Shown here: piece after piece, positions 6,398-15,082 of the stretch
Numbering within the stretch: the stretch's first letter is position 1
How the letters are laid out: each line of letters opens with the position of its first letter
NCBI GenBank assembly: GCA_934229395.1
Contig: CAKQDL010000032.1
Coordinates: forward strand, 1-21,881
Reading direction: 5' to 3'
From: an uncultured Peptococcaceae bacterium
Lineage (GTDB): Bacteria; Bacillota; Peptococcia; Peptococcales; Peptococcaceae
Length of the DNA: 21,881 nucleotides
Notes under the pieces: generated by a model
What the model was told of the DNA's origin: nothing
Databases searched by the model: none
Seen by the model: the letters and a program-made list of their open reading frames with translations, nothing else
Translations under genes and position numbers: made by a program

Positions 6398-7825
6398 TTA
6401 TTTATTTTGCTGAAATTTTCTTGCAAGTTGCACAAAATGCTCTGCCCACAGGGGTGAGGTGGCACTATGAAAGTGATGGTAAGTAGCCAAGGTGTTCTTA
6501 TAGACCATTCCATCCATAATGCCTTCGTCAGTATCGACCAGGCCTTTTCCTCTTTTGGTTACGTAGCCATAGGTGTAGCTTTTGACATCCTTTTTGGTGG
6601 TAATGTGAGAATGGTGGAATTCGTGACCATAAATCTCTGTTCCTTCAGGGAAATAAGGGTTATCCGCCGTGGTTTTTTGAATGGAATAGCCGAGGCCGAC
6701 AGGTTTTTTTTGCATATTAAGGGTAAAGTCAAAAACGCCTACCATTGGCTGGTGATTGTTTTCACTTGTAATGAGGTCGCTGCCCAAATACATCAGCCCG
6801 CCGCACTCTGCGTAAATTGGCATGCCCTCTTCTGCAGCCATCTTGACCGAGGCGCGCATGCTCTCGTTGTCTGCCAATTCCTTGGCGAACATTTCCGGAA
6901 AGCCACCGCCGATATAAAGGCCGTCGAGGTCTTCGGGAATTTTTTCGTCGTTTAGGGCGTCTAGACTTACAATTTCTGCCCCCTCTGCCTCTAGTGCTTC
7001 GATGTTTTCTGGATAATAGAAGCTAAAGGAGCGGTCTTTAAACATACCGATTTTAACATCTTTTTTGATGACTTCTGTCTGCATATCAGGAAGTGGATCC
7101 ACCAAAGGCTCGGCCTTTTGGGCGGCACGGATGATGGCGTCAATATCCACGTGCTCACTCACGAGCCTTCCCAATGCGTCGATGCGGTTTTGTAGGGCAT
7201 CTTGCTCAGAAGCTGGAATAAGGCCCAAGTGACGATCCGGAATTTCTACCTCCTTATTCTTTGGCATGGCGCCTAGGAGTGGAATATCGCAGTATTCCTC
7301 GATGCATTTTGCCATAATATCTTGATGACGAGGACGCGCTACTTGATTGAGCACAACGCCGGCGTATTTGATGCGGGTGTCGAAATTCACAACACCGTTT
7401 ACGATGGCAGCGACACTTCTGGTAATGCGTGTGGTATTGACGACGAGGACCACTGGCGCATTTAAGGTATAGGCCAGTTCGGCTGTGGAATTGCTTCCTT
7501 GCCAATCTAGGCCGTCAAAAATGCCCATGGCACCTTCTACGATGGCAATATCCTTGTCTTTCCCATGTTTACACATAGAATGGATGATTTGCTCCTTGCT
7601 CATCATGATGCCATCTAGGTTTCTGCAGGCAACGCCACTGGCGAAGGTGGACCAGCTTGGGTCGATATAGTCTGGCCCTTTTTTAAAGCCCTGAAGCAAA
7701 AGACCACGCTCACGAAGGGCTCGTAAGAGCCCAATTGTAAACGTGGTCTTGCCAGAGCGCCCTTGAACTGCAGCGACAACGAGTCGCGGAATATGAAGTT
7801 GGGGATTTAGCTCTGTATTATTCAT
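6398..7825 (-). CDS. dsrN: CbiA-family amidase, probable DsrN siroheme amidase
   Basis: Cobyrinate a,c-diamide synthase family, 475 residues. The N-terminal ATP-binding domain has the P-loop QGRSGKTT (21-28) and GPDYIDPS; the C-terminal class I glutamine amidotransferase domain has YAECGGLMYL (nucleophile Cys341), GHEFHHS (400-406) and YHHFHSATSP (His around 450-453). Such enzymes use ATP and glutamine to amidate corrin or porphyrin carboxylates. Next to dsrAB the homologue is called DsrN and is thought to convert siroheme to the siroamide found in DsrAB. A role in cobalamin synthesis cannot be excluded, although no other cob/cbi gene is present. It starts 4 bases after leuS, with only a weak TAGTAGG ribosome site, so it probably depends on leuS translation. 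Confidence 0.85.
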   Translation of the reverse strand: MNNTELNPQLHIPRLVVAAVQGRSGKTTFTIGLLRALRERGLLLQGFKKGPDYIDPSWSTFASGVACRNLDGIMMSKEQIIHSMCKHGKDKDIAIVEGAMGIFDGLDWQGSNSTAELAYTLNAPVVLVVNTTRITRSVAAIVNGVVNFDTRIKYAGVVLNQVARPRHQDIMAKCIEEYCDIPLLGAMPKNKEVEIPDRHLGLIPASEQDALQNRIDALGRLVSEHVDIDAIIRAAQKAEPLVDPLPDMQTEVIKKDVKIGMFKDRSFSFYYPENIEALEAEGAEIVSLDALNDEKIPEDLDGLYIGGGFPEMFAKELADNESMRASVKMAAEEGMPIYAECGGLMYLGSDLITSENNHQPMVGVFDFTLNMQKKPVGLGYSIQKTTADNPYFPEGTEIYGHEFHHSHITTKKDVKSYTYGYVTKRGKGLVDTDEGIMDGMVYKNTLATYHHFHSATSPLWAEHFVQLARKFQQNK

Positions 7826-7829
7826 ACTA

Positions 7830-10289
7830 TTAACCTACTACAATGTTCACAAGCTTGGCTGGAACAACGATGGTTTTGCGTACAGTTTTATCTGCAATGG
7901 CGTCTTGAACCTTTTGTTCCTGCATAGCTATTTCGATGACGGCATCCTTGTCAAGGTCGCTGCCTACAACGATGCGTGCCTTAAGCTTGCCGTTGACTTG
8001 TACAACCATTTCCACTTCATCTACAGCCAAGGCGCGTTCGTCTACTTCTGGCCACTTTTGTGCATGAACACTGCCGCTATGGCCGGTTTCTTGCCACATT
8101 TCTTCTGCGATGTGTGGGGTGATTGGTGCCATGAGGAGAATCAAGGTTTCGATGGCTTCCTTTACAGCTGGGGTTACCTTTTGGCCTACAGTTTCTCTGT
8201 AATGATAGAGACCATTGACCATTTCCATGATGGAAGAAATAGCTGTGTTGAAGTTGAAGCGCTTAGAAACGTCGTCGGTCACACGCTTGATGGTGGTGTG
8301 GGTCAAGCGGCGCAAATCTTTTTCTGCTGCTGCTTCGCCATCGGCATGCTCATCTTCTGTGTAGTAGCCAACAAGGCGCCATACGCGGTTGATAAAGCGG
8401 TAGCAACCTTCTACGGCACGGTCGTTCCATTCAAGGTCACGATCTGGTGGCGCTGCAAAGAGAATGAAGAGACGTGCGGTGTCTGCACCATATTGGGCCA
8501 AAATATCTTCTGGAGATACAATGTTGCCCTTGGACTTACTCATCTTGGTGCCATCCTTGAGCACCATACCTTGGGTAAGGAGATTCTGGAATGGTTCGTC
8601 TGTTGAGCACATACCAAAGTCATGGAACACCTTGGTGAAGAAGCGCGCATAGAGAAGGTGCAAAATAGCGTGTTCTACGCCGCCGATGTATTGGTCAACA
8701 CCATTTCCCATCCAGAAATCTACTTTTTCTTTGGAGAATGGCAATTCGGTGTTGTGTGGATCGCAATAGCGAAGGAAATACCAGCTGGAGCATACAAAGG
8801 TGTCCATGGTATCGGTTTCACGACGTGCTGGCTTGCCGCAAATTGGGCAGGTGGTTTCCACAAATTCCTTAACGTGCTTGAGTGGAGATTCGCCGTTGGC
8901 TTTAAACTTCACATCTTCCGGAAGATAAACTGGAAGCTGATCTTCTGGCACTGGTACGGCGCCGTGTTCTTCGCAGTAAATGATTGGGATTGGTGCGCCC
9001 CAGAAGCGTTGACGGCTAATGAGCCAGTCTCTAAGACGGAAGTTAACGGTTTGGTGACCCTTACCCATGCTATCGAGCTTGGCCACAATGGCGCGACCGG
9101 CTTCTACATTGTCCATACCGTCAAATTCGCCGGAGTTGACCATAACACCTGGTTCAACGTAAGCGTTGTCCATTTCTTCTACAGTGAGGACATGGTCTTT
9201 AGGTGTTACAACAACGGTGATTGGCAAGTCGTATTTTTTTGCGAACATAAAGTCGCGTTCGTCGCCAGATGGCACGCCCATAACGGCCCCAGTACCATAT
9301 TCAAAAATGACGTAGTTGGCTACGTAAATTGGTACCTTTTTGCCATTGATTGGGTTGGTAGCATAAGCGCCTGTGAACACACCGACTTTTTCAGTTTCGG
9401 TGGAGGTACGTTCGATTTCGCTAAGCTTGGAGGTTTCGTCGGCAAATTTTTCAATGGCTTCTTTTTCAGCCTTGCCTTCGATGAGCTTTTTAACGAGTGG
9501 ATGCTCTGGCGCAAATACCACATAGCTTACGCCAAAGAGGGTATCTGGACGGGTGGTGAAGACTTCGAATTCATCGCCAGTTTCGGCTTCGAAGGTAATC
9601 ATGGCGCCTTCAGAGCGGCCAATCCAGTTTTCTTGCATCACCTTTACCTTGTTTGGCCAGCCATCGAGCTTGTCCAAATCGTCAAGGAGGCGTTGTGCAT
9701 AATCGGTAATTTTAAAGAACCATTGGTCAAGCGCTTTCTTTTCTACAACGCTGTCGCAGCGTTCGCACTTGCCGTCTACAACCTGTTCGTTGGCCAAAAC
9801 TGTTTGGCAGCCTGGGCACCAGTTTACAGAAGCATTCTTCTTGTAGGCGAGGTTGTTTTTATAAAGTTGGAGGAAAATCCATTGGGTCCAGCGGTAATAA
9901 TCTGGCATGCAGGTGGTGGCTTCTCTGTCCCAATCGAAGCTCAAGCCCAAGGCTTTGAATTGACGCTTCATGTTGGCGATGTTTTCCTTTGTCCACTTTG
10001 CCGGTGGTACACCGTGCTTAATGGCGGCGTTTTCTGCTGGAAGACCAAAGGAGTCCCAACCCATTGGATGGAGCACATTGTAGCCATGCATGGTTTTGAA
10101 GCGTGCAATAACGTCCCCAATGGAATAGTTGCGCACGTGACCCATATGGAGGTTGCCAGATGGGTATGGGAACATTTCTAAGCAGTAATAATTAGGCTTG
10201 GTTTTATCGTCTGCAGCATAAAGATTTTCTTCGGCCCACTTTTCCTGCCACTTTGATTCTATTTTTTTGAAATCATATTGTTCAATCAT
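7830..10289 (-). CDS. leuS: Leucyl-tRNA synthetase
   Basis: Class I aminoacyl-tRNA synthetase charging tRNA-Leu. At 819 residues it is full length. Visible are the HIGH motif as PYPSGNLHMGH (41-51), a zinc-knuckle-like CPGC...CERC segment (about 158-178), the large CP1 editing domain with TTRPDTLFG, the KMSKS motif (582-586) and the C-terminal anticodon-binding region. ATG at 10289 is chosen because the N-terminal MIEQYDFKKIESKWQEKW is typical; the ribosome site (GAAAGGGCC) is modest. It has its own strong promoter and leads straight into dsrN. There is no T-box in its short leader. Confidence 0.98.
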   Translation of the reverse strand: MIEQYDFKKIESKWQEKWAEENLYAADDKTKPNYYCLEMFPYPSGNLHMGHVRNYSIGDVIARFKTMHGYNVLHPMGWDSFGLPAENAAIKHGVPPAKWTKENIANMKRQFKALGLSFDWDREATTCMPDYYRWTQWIFLQLYKNNLAYKKNASVNWCPGCQTVLANEQVVDGKCERCDSVVEKKALDQWFFKITDYAQRLLDDLDKLDGWPNKVKVMQENWIGRSEGAMITFEAETGDEFEVFTTRPDTLFGVSYVVFAPEHPLVKKLIEGKAEKEAIEKFADETSKLSEIERTSTETEKVGVFTGAYATNPINGKKVPIYVANYVIFEYGTGAVMGVPSGDERDFMFAKKYDLPITVVVTPKDHVLTVEEMDNAYVEPGVMVNSGEFDGMDNVEAGRAIVAKLDSMGKGHQTVNFRLRDWLISRQRFWGAPIPIIYCEEHGAVPVPEDQLPVYLPEDVKFKANGESPLKHVKEFVETTCPICGKPARRETDTMDTFVCSSWYFLRYCDPHNTELPFSKEKVDFWMGNGVDQYIGGVEHAILHLLYARFFTKVFHDFGMCSTDEPFQNLLTQGMVLKDGTKMSKSKGNIVSPEDILAQYGADTARLFILFAAPPDRDLEWNDRAVEGCYRFINRVWRLVGYYTEDEHADGEAAAEKDLRRLTHTTIKRVTDDVSKRFNFNTAISSIMEMVNGLYHYRETVGQKVTPAVKEAIETLILLMAPITPHIAEEMWQETGHSGSVHAQKWPEVDERALAVDEVEMVVQVNGKLKARIVVGSDLDKDAVIEIAMQEQKVQDAIADKTVRKTIVVPAKLVNIVVG

Positions 10290-10352
10290 CTTTCAAAGGC
10301 CCTTTCTTTTTCTCGCTGTGTACTATAACAACTGAGAATTCACTATTTTCCT

Positions 10353-10381
10353 ATTATAGTAAGAATTGCCGTGAACGTCAA
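10353..10381 (-). promoter_or_regulatory. leuS promoter
   Basis: Minus strand: TTGACG (10376-10381), 17-base spacer, TATAAT (10353-10358). Near-consensus; leaves a leader of roughly 55 bases before the leuS ATG. Confidence 0.85.
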
Positions 10382-10459
10382 CCAATGCGCGATGGTTGTG
10401 TTGTAAAACAAAAAATTTTATGGACAATCGTCCGCGCGCCTCCATCTGCCTCCGGACGT

Positions 10460-10492
10460 AAAAAACGGTTGCCCGAGGCTATGGACAACCGT
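10460..10492 (-). terminator. Rho-independent terminator after lgt
   Basis: Minus strand: 10-bp stem ACGGTTGTCC/GGGCAACCGT (10465-10474 with 10483-10492, one G-U) around an eight-base loop, followed by a short T run. It starts 6 bases after the lgt stop and ends the pheST-lgt transcript. The 78 bases between it and the leuS promoter are without genes. Confidence 0.88.
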
Positions 10493-10498
10493 TTCGCA

Positions 10499-11296
10499 TT
10501 ATTTATTTTTTGGGGCCTTGTTTTCCTTCATGCGTTCAAGATAGACAGCGCGCGACGGCGCATTTTTGTGGCGCAGGAGAAAAACAACCACAGCCACTGT
10601 TGTAAGCACCAAGCTTGTAACCTGTGCCATGCGCAAGGGCCCAAGCATGAGGCTATCGGTGCGGAAGCTTTCAATGACGAAGCGCCCACAGGAATAATAC
10701 ACAAAGTACAAGCAGGCAATGTCGCCTTCTTTAAGGCGCGGTGAGCGCGAGGCCAGCATCAAAAGGCCAAAGCCTAGGATGTCCCACACGCTTTCATAAA
10801 GAAAGGTCGGGTGGCGATAAGCGCCATCTATATACATAGCCCACGGCACCTCTGCTTTGCTCACCTCGTAACCATAGGCTTCTTGGTTGAAGAAATTTCC
10901 CCAACGGCCAATGGCCTGCCCCAAAATGAGATAGGGCGCAAAGATGTCCAAAAGCTGCCAAAAACGCAGCTTATAGATGATGCATCCGCCTAAGACCGCA
11001 AGCATACCTCCCAAAATGCCGCCGTGGATGGCCAAACCGCCATGCCACACGGCAATCCATTCAAGAGGCGAGCAGGTCTTGTAATGCTCCCATTCAAAGG
11101 CCACATAGTAAAGCCTTGCACCTAGGATGGCGCAGATAATTGCTGCTATGGCGAGGTTCAAAAAATAATCTTCGTTGATGCCCTGCAAACGCGCAGCGCG
11201 GCTTGTACCCCATACACCGATGAGGAAGGCCGCCGCAATCAGCACGCCGTACCAGTGCACCTCAATTGGTCCTAGCGTAAAGGCAATCGGATCCAT
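10499..11296 (-). CDS. lgt: Prolipoprotein diacylglyceryl transferase
   Basis: Integral membrane enzyme that moves diacylglycerol from phosphatidylglycerol to the lipobox cysteine of prolipoproteins, the first step of lipoprotein maturation. The 265 residues have about seven hydrophobic segments. Signatures seen: HGGLAIHGG (85-93), the Lgt signature GQAIGRWGNFFNQEAYG (126-142; Arg131, Asn134, Glu139) and RFVIESFRTDS near the C-terminus. The tail is lysine-rich, as expected for a cytoplasmic end. ATG has AGAGGAA upstream and follows pheT by 19 bases, so it is transcribed with pheST and thus placed under the Phe T-box. Confidence 0.96.
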   Translation of the reverse strand: MDPIAFTLGPIEVHWYGVLIAAAFLIGVWGTSRAARLQGINEDYFLNLAIAAIICAILGARLYYVAFEWEHYKTCSPLEWIAVWHGGLAIHGGILGGMLAVLGGCIIYKLRFWQLLDIFAPYLILGQAIGRWGNFFNQEAYGYEVSKAEVPWAMYIDGAYRHPTFLYESVWDILGFGLLMLASRSPRLKEGDIACLYFVYYSCGRFVIESFRTDSLMLGPLRMAQVTSLVLTTVAVVVFLLRHKNAPSRAVYLERMKENKAPKNK

Positions 11297-11315
11297 TTAT
11301 TTTTCCTCTTTTAAC

Positions 11316-13748
11316 TTAGGCGCGGAGCTGACCAGCGCAGTCTTTTTCGATGGCTGCAATCACCTTGTCGATTTCTGCTTGAACAAGGTCATCGGTCAAG
11401 GTTTGTTCGTCGCTTTGGAATACCAAGGAGAAGGCGATGGATTTTTTGTCTTCGCCCAATTGCGCGCCCTCGTAAACGTCAAAAACATTGATGGCACGAA
11501 GGTTCTTTGGTTCTACGCTGAGAACGGCCTTTTTGATGCTGTCCATAGCCACAGACTTGGCTACAACCACAGCAAGGTCACGTTGAACGGCTGGGTACTT
11601 TGGTGTTTCTTCGTGGGTTGGCACAACAACGCCGCCAGCAAGAAGCACATCTAGAGAAAGCTCAGCTGCCAAAACCTTGCCCTTGAGGTCGTAGTTCTTT
11701 GCAACGAGTGGGTGCACTTCGCCAAAGAGGCCACAGAAAGTGTCACCTACATAAAGGGCAGCGGTTCTGCCTGGGTGCCAAGTTGGGTCATTTGCTACAG
11801 CTTCCACGTGCCAATTGCTGATGTGGAGGCTCGCTAAAAGGTTTTCAATGATGCCCTTGAGATAGAAGAAATCATACGCCTTTTGGTTGCCGAGCCAATC
11901 CTTTGCGCTTTGACCAGTAAGACCAAGCACGAGGTGTTGCTCTTCCTTTGCGAGGTTGTCCATGGTGAGAACGTGGTCGCTGGAGAACACAGAGCTTGCT
12001 TCAAAGAGAGCAAGGTTTTGTTGCTGATGCTTCACGTTGTTGGCCATGGTTTCGAGCATGCATGGAAGAAGCGCGGTACGCATCACGCTCATTTCTTCGC
12101 TGATTGGGTTAGAGATTTCAATAGCGTTGCGTCGCACATCATCTTGCACATAACGAAGCATATCGCTATGTTTCTTACCGATGAAGCTGTAGGTCACAAT
12201 TTCGTTAAGACCTAGGCCTGCCAAGGTGTGCTTGAGGCCATCGGTGAGGCGTTGTTTTGGTGTGAGCACGCCAGGGTTTGTTGCACCATAAGGGAGGGTT
12301 TCTGGAATGTTGTCGTAGCCATAAAGACGCGCAATTTCTTCAATGAGGTCTTCTTGAATAGAAACGTCTGGACGGTGGGAAGGTACTTGTACAGTGAGGC
12401 CTTCTGCGTCTTCTTCAAGCACAGTGAAGCCGAGGTCCACCAAATAGCCACGCATATCTGCAAATGGAATATCGGTGCCCAATACATCGTTGGCCTTTTG
12501 ATATTTGAGGCTTACCACTACCGCTTCGTGTGGGGTTGGGTATTCATCGAGCTGACCGCAAACCATGGTTGCGCCAGCAGTTTGTGCCATAAGGTTGGCT
12601 GCTCTCCAGCCAGCAAGGCCGGTCATGTCGATGTTAACGTTCTTTTCAAAACGCAAGGAAGCTTCGGTACGAAGGCCCAAAGCCAAAGCAGTGCGGCGCA
12701 CGTTGGTGGCTTGGAAGCAAGCAGCTTCAATAAGTACATCTTGAGTGGTATCTTCTACTTCGGTGTTTTCGCCACCCATCACGCCAGCAACACCAACGGC
12801 ACGTTCACCATCGCAAATGAGGAGCATTTCTTCGGTGAGGGCGCGGTCTTGACCGTCTAATGTGGTGATGTGCTCATCCTTTTCGGCAGTGCGCACAACG
12901 ATTTCCTTGCCAGCAACGGTGGTGTAGTCATAAGCGTGGAGTGGTTGGCCCAATTCCATCATGACATAGTTAGTCACGTCTACAAGGTTAGAAATTGGAC
13001 GCATACCTGCGCATTGGAGGCGATGTTCCATCCAAAGTGGAGAACGGCCAATTTTTGCACCTTCTACCATGGTAGCGGTGAAACGGTGGCAAAGCTCAGG
13101 GGCCTTGTTGGTCACCTTGATTTTAGAAAGAATGTCGTCGCCTTCTTGAATCATCACATCAACAGGCTTTACAGGCTTCTTTAAAAGAGCGCCAACTTCC
13201 TTGGCAATGTTGTAGACGCTGAGGCAGTCGGAACGGTTTGGTGTAAGGTCTACATCAAATACCCAGTCGTTCATGCCGAGGTAATCCATCACATCCACGC
13301 CAAGAGGAGCGTCTTCTGGAAGCACGCGGATGCCATCTTTATCTGCAGGCGCCACGAGCTCCTCGTCTACGCCAATTTCCTGCATGGAGCAAATCATCCC
13401 AGAGGATGCTTGACCGCGGAGCTTGGTATCTTTGATAACGATGTCGCCAGGAAGGGTTGCGCCAACTTGAGCGAACATGATTTTTTGACCAGCTGCCACG
13501 TTTGGTGCACCACAAACAACTTGGATGCTGTTGGTGCCATCGGTGGTCACCGTGCACACGTGCAAGTGGTCAGAATCTGGATGATCCTCACAGGTCAACA
13601 CCTTTGCTACAACCACATCCTTTACGCCCTTGTTGGTTGGTTCTACACCGCCAATTTCAACGCCAGCACGGGTGATAATTTCTGCCAATTCGTAGGCGTC
13701 TTGCTCGATTTCAACGAAATCCTTTAACCAATTATATGAAACTAACAT
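11316..13748 (-). CDS. pheT: Phenylalanyl-tRNA synthetase beta subunit
   Basis: Beta subunit of the alpha2-beta2 enzyme; it binds tRNA-Phe and edits mischarged Tyr-tRNA. At 810 residues it is full length. Domains in order: an N-terminal EMAP/OB tRNA-binding domain (VVVAKVLTCEDHPDSDHLHV, about 45-65), the B3/B4 editing region, B5, a catalytic-like core, and a C-terminal anticodon-binding FDX-ACB domain (starts near PKYPAVQRDLAVVV, ends near residue 808). ATG has AGGAGG just upstream and lies 9 bases after pheS. Confidence 0.98.
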   Translation of the reverse strand: MLVSYNWLKDFVEIEQDAYELAEIITRAGVEIGGVEPTNKGVKDVVVAKVLTCEDHPDSDHLHVCTVTTDGTNSIQVVCGAPNVAAGQKIMFAQVGATLPGDIVIKDTKLRGQASSGMICSMQEIGVDEELVAPADKDGIRVLPEDAPLGVDVMDYLGMNDWVFDVDLTPNRSDCLSVYNIAKEVGALLKKPVKPVDVMIQEGDDILSKIKVTNKAPELCHRFTATMVEGAKIGRSPLWMEHRLQCAGMRPISNLVDVTNYVMMELGQPLHAYDYTTVAGKEIVVRTAEKDEHITTLDGQDRALTEEMLLICDGERAVGVAGVMGGENTEVEDTTQDVLIEAACFQATNVRRTALALGLRTEASLRFEKNVNIDMTGLAGWRAANLMAQTAGATMVCGQLDEYPTPHEAVVVSLKYQKANDVLGTDIPFADMRGYLVDLGFTVLEEDAEGLTVQVPSHRPDVSIQEDLIEEIARLYGYDNIPETLPYGATNPGVLTPKQRLTDGLKHTLAGLGLNEIVTYSFIGKKHSDMLRYVQDDVRRNAIEISNPISEEMSVMRTALLPCMLETMANNVKHQQQNLALFEASSVFSSDHVLTMDNLAKEEQHLVLGLTGQSAKDWLGNQKAYDFFYLKGIIENLLASLHISNWHVEAVANDPTWHPGRTAALYVGDTFCGLFGEVHPLVAKNYDLKGKVLAAELSLDVLLAGGVVVPTHEETPKYPAVQRDLAVVVAKSVAMDSIKKAVLSVEPKNLRAINVFDVYEGAQLGEDKKSIAFSLVFQSDEQTLTDDLVQAEIDKVIAAIEKDCAGQLRA

Positions 13749-13757
13749 GCCTACCTC

Positions 13758-14780
13758 CTAAAATTGTTCCAAGAAACGTTCGTCATTGGCAAAAAGCAAA
13801 CGCAAATCGTTGATGCCATAACGAAGCATTGCAATACGTTCAACACCCATACCAAAAGCAAAGCCAGTCACCTTTTCAGGGTCATAACCGCCAGCACGGA
13901 GAACGTTTGGATGCACCATACCACTGCCCAAAATTTCCAACCAGCCAGTGTGGGAGCATACACGGCAGCCCTTACCGCCACAAGCCACGCAACTGATGTC
14001 TACTTCGGCAGATGGTTCAGTGAATGGGAAATAGCTTGGACGAAGGCGAATTTTTACATCCTCGCCAAACATTTCACGTGCAAAGGCCAAGAGCACACCC
14101 TTAAGGTCTGCCATGGTGATGTGTTCATCAATCACAAGACCTTCGATTTGGTGGAACATTGGGGAGTGGGTCGCGTCGTCATCTTTTCTGTATACGCGGC
14201 CTGGGCAAATAACCTTTAGCGGAATTTGACCGTTCATCTTTTCCATAGCGTGTACCTGTACGCCAGAGGTTTGGGTACGGAGCACAACCTTATCGTTGAT
14301 ATAGAAGGTGTCTTGCATATCACGTGCAGGGTGATCTGGTGGCAAGTTGAGGGCTTCAAAATTGTAGTAGTCGCTTTCAATTTCTGGACCTTCTGCCACT
14401 TCAAAGCCAAGGCCGGTAAAAATGCGCTTGGCATCTTCAATCACCTGGGTCAGCGGATGCAGATGGCCTTGTGGCATTGCAGCGCCTGGCATGGTAACGT
14501 CGATGGTTTCTGCTGCAAGACGTGCGTTCATAGCCTTTTCTTCAAGCATGGCAGCCTTTTCGTCCAAAGCTTCGCTAATGGCATCGCGCACGCTGTTGGC
14601 CAATTCGCCCATCACAGGACGTTCTTCCTTAGAAAGCTTGCCCATGCCCTTTAAAATAGCGGTAAGCTCACCCTTTTTGCCAAGATACTTGACACGCAAA
14701 TCGTTTAATTCTTCTAAGCTTTCAAGACCAGCGATAGCGTCTAACGCTGAAGCCTTAATCTGTAATAAAGAATCCTTCAT
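13758..14780 (-). CDS. pheS: Phenylalanyl-tRNA synthetase alpha subunit
   Basis: Catalytic class II synthetase subunit. Motif 2 is visible as GRVYRKDDDATHSPMFHQIE and motif 3 as GFAFGMGVERIAMLRYGI; an N-terminal coiled-coil arm of about 90 residues contacts tRNA. I place the start at ATG 14780 (340 residues, KDSLLQIKASALDAI following), because AAGGAGG is 7-8 bases upstream; the frame extends nine codons further, but those would overlap the ribosome site and terminator tail of the T-box. Expression is governed by the Phe T-box directly upstream. Confidence 0.98.
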   Translation of the reverse strand: MKDSLLQIKASALDAIAGLESLEELNDLRVKYLGKKGELTAILKGMGKLSKEERPVMGELANSVRDAISEALDEKAAMLEEKAMNARLAAETIDVTMPGAAMPQGHLHPLTQVIEDAKRIFTGLGFEVAEGPEIESDYYNFEALNLPPDHPARDMQDTFYINDKVVLRTQTSGVQVHAMEKMNGQIPLKVICPGRVYRKDDDATHSPMFHQIEGLVIDEHITMADLKGVLLAFAREMFGEDVKIRLRPSYFPFTEPSAEVDISCVACGGKGCRVCSHTGWLEILGSGMVHPNVLRAGGYDPEKVTGFAFGMGVERIAMLRYGINDLRLLFANDERFLEQF

Positions 14781-14794
14781 TATATTCCTCCTTA

Positions 14795-14830
14795 AAATAA
14801 AAAGCACGCCGTCCGCAAGGGACGACGTGC
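14795..14830 (-). terminator. T-box intrinsic terminator
   Basis: Minus strand: 11-bp stem GCACGTCGTCC/GGACGGCGTGC (14804-14814 with 14820-14830), loop of five, then T-rich tract. Its 5' arm adjoins the T-box core, so the antiterminator and terminator are mutually exclusive as in other T-boxes. Confidence 0.93.
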
Positions 14831-15038
14831 CGTGTTACCACCCTAATTATTTGCCCCTAGGGGCAAATCTCTCAAATCGTTAACGCCTGATACGCCTTCC
14901 CCTACTCTGTTCAAGGAAGGATACTCCCGGGCGAAATCCATTTGCCTTTCGCTGTAAGATGGTTCCAGTCGTGCCATCTCTCCCTATAACAGCCTCCAAA
15001 GGCAAGGCTCCCGTTCTCAGTATATATAATGTATAGTC
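14795..15038 (-). ncRNA. T-box leader sensing tRNA-Phe
   Basis: Transcription attenuator for pheST-lgt. The T-box core AGGGTGGTAACACGG is at 14830-14844; its UGGU bulge would pair with the ACCA end of uncharged tRNA, fitting discriminator A of tRNA-Phe. Stem I is upstream, with nested arms GATGG/CCATC, CTGT/ACAG and TGCCTTT/AAAGGCA; the likely specifier is UUC at 14933-14935 in ...GATTTCGCC, reading Phe. A perfect 20-base palindrome at 14849-14868 forms the hairpin just before the antiterminator (stem III). The exact specifier assignment is inferred from the fold drawn by eye. Confidence 0.93.
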
Positions 15039-15044
15039 GAATAC

Positions 15045-15073
15045 ATTATAAAAGAAAGGTATGAAATTGTAAA
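15045..15073 (-). promoter_or_regulatory. Promoter of the T-box-pheST-lgt transcript
   Basis: Minus strand: TTTACA (15068-15073), 17-base spacer, TATAAT (15045-15050). The -35 is only about 10 bases after the stop of the upstream 78-residue gene. No terminator separates them, so upstream transcripts may also enter the T-box. Confidence 0.8.
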
Positions 15074-15082
15074 GGCCAATTT

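Noticed and set aside
8622..10181. 519-codon open frame on plus, antisense to leuS
   Set aside because: It runs opposite a clear leucyl-tRNA synthetase, its translation is rich in Trp, His, Phe and Cys with no family features, and it has no ribosome site. It is a codon-bias shadow.
10412..10458. Second terminator between lgt and leuS (CGTCCG/CGGACG stem)
   Set aside because: The stem is only six pairs with an 18-base loop and the T tract begins well after it; the hairpin at 10460-10492 suffices.
14781..14807. Nine-codon N-terminal extension of pheS
   Set aside because: It would include the ribosome site and the T-box terminator tail; family N-termini fit the ATG at 14780.
11316..15038. Attenuation by leader peptide for pheST
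   Set aside because: There is no Phe-rich short frame; the T-box core and terminator explain the leader.
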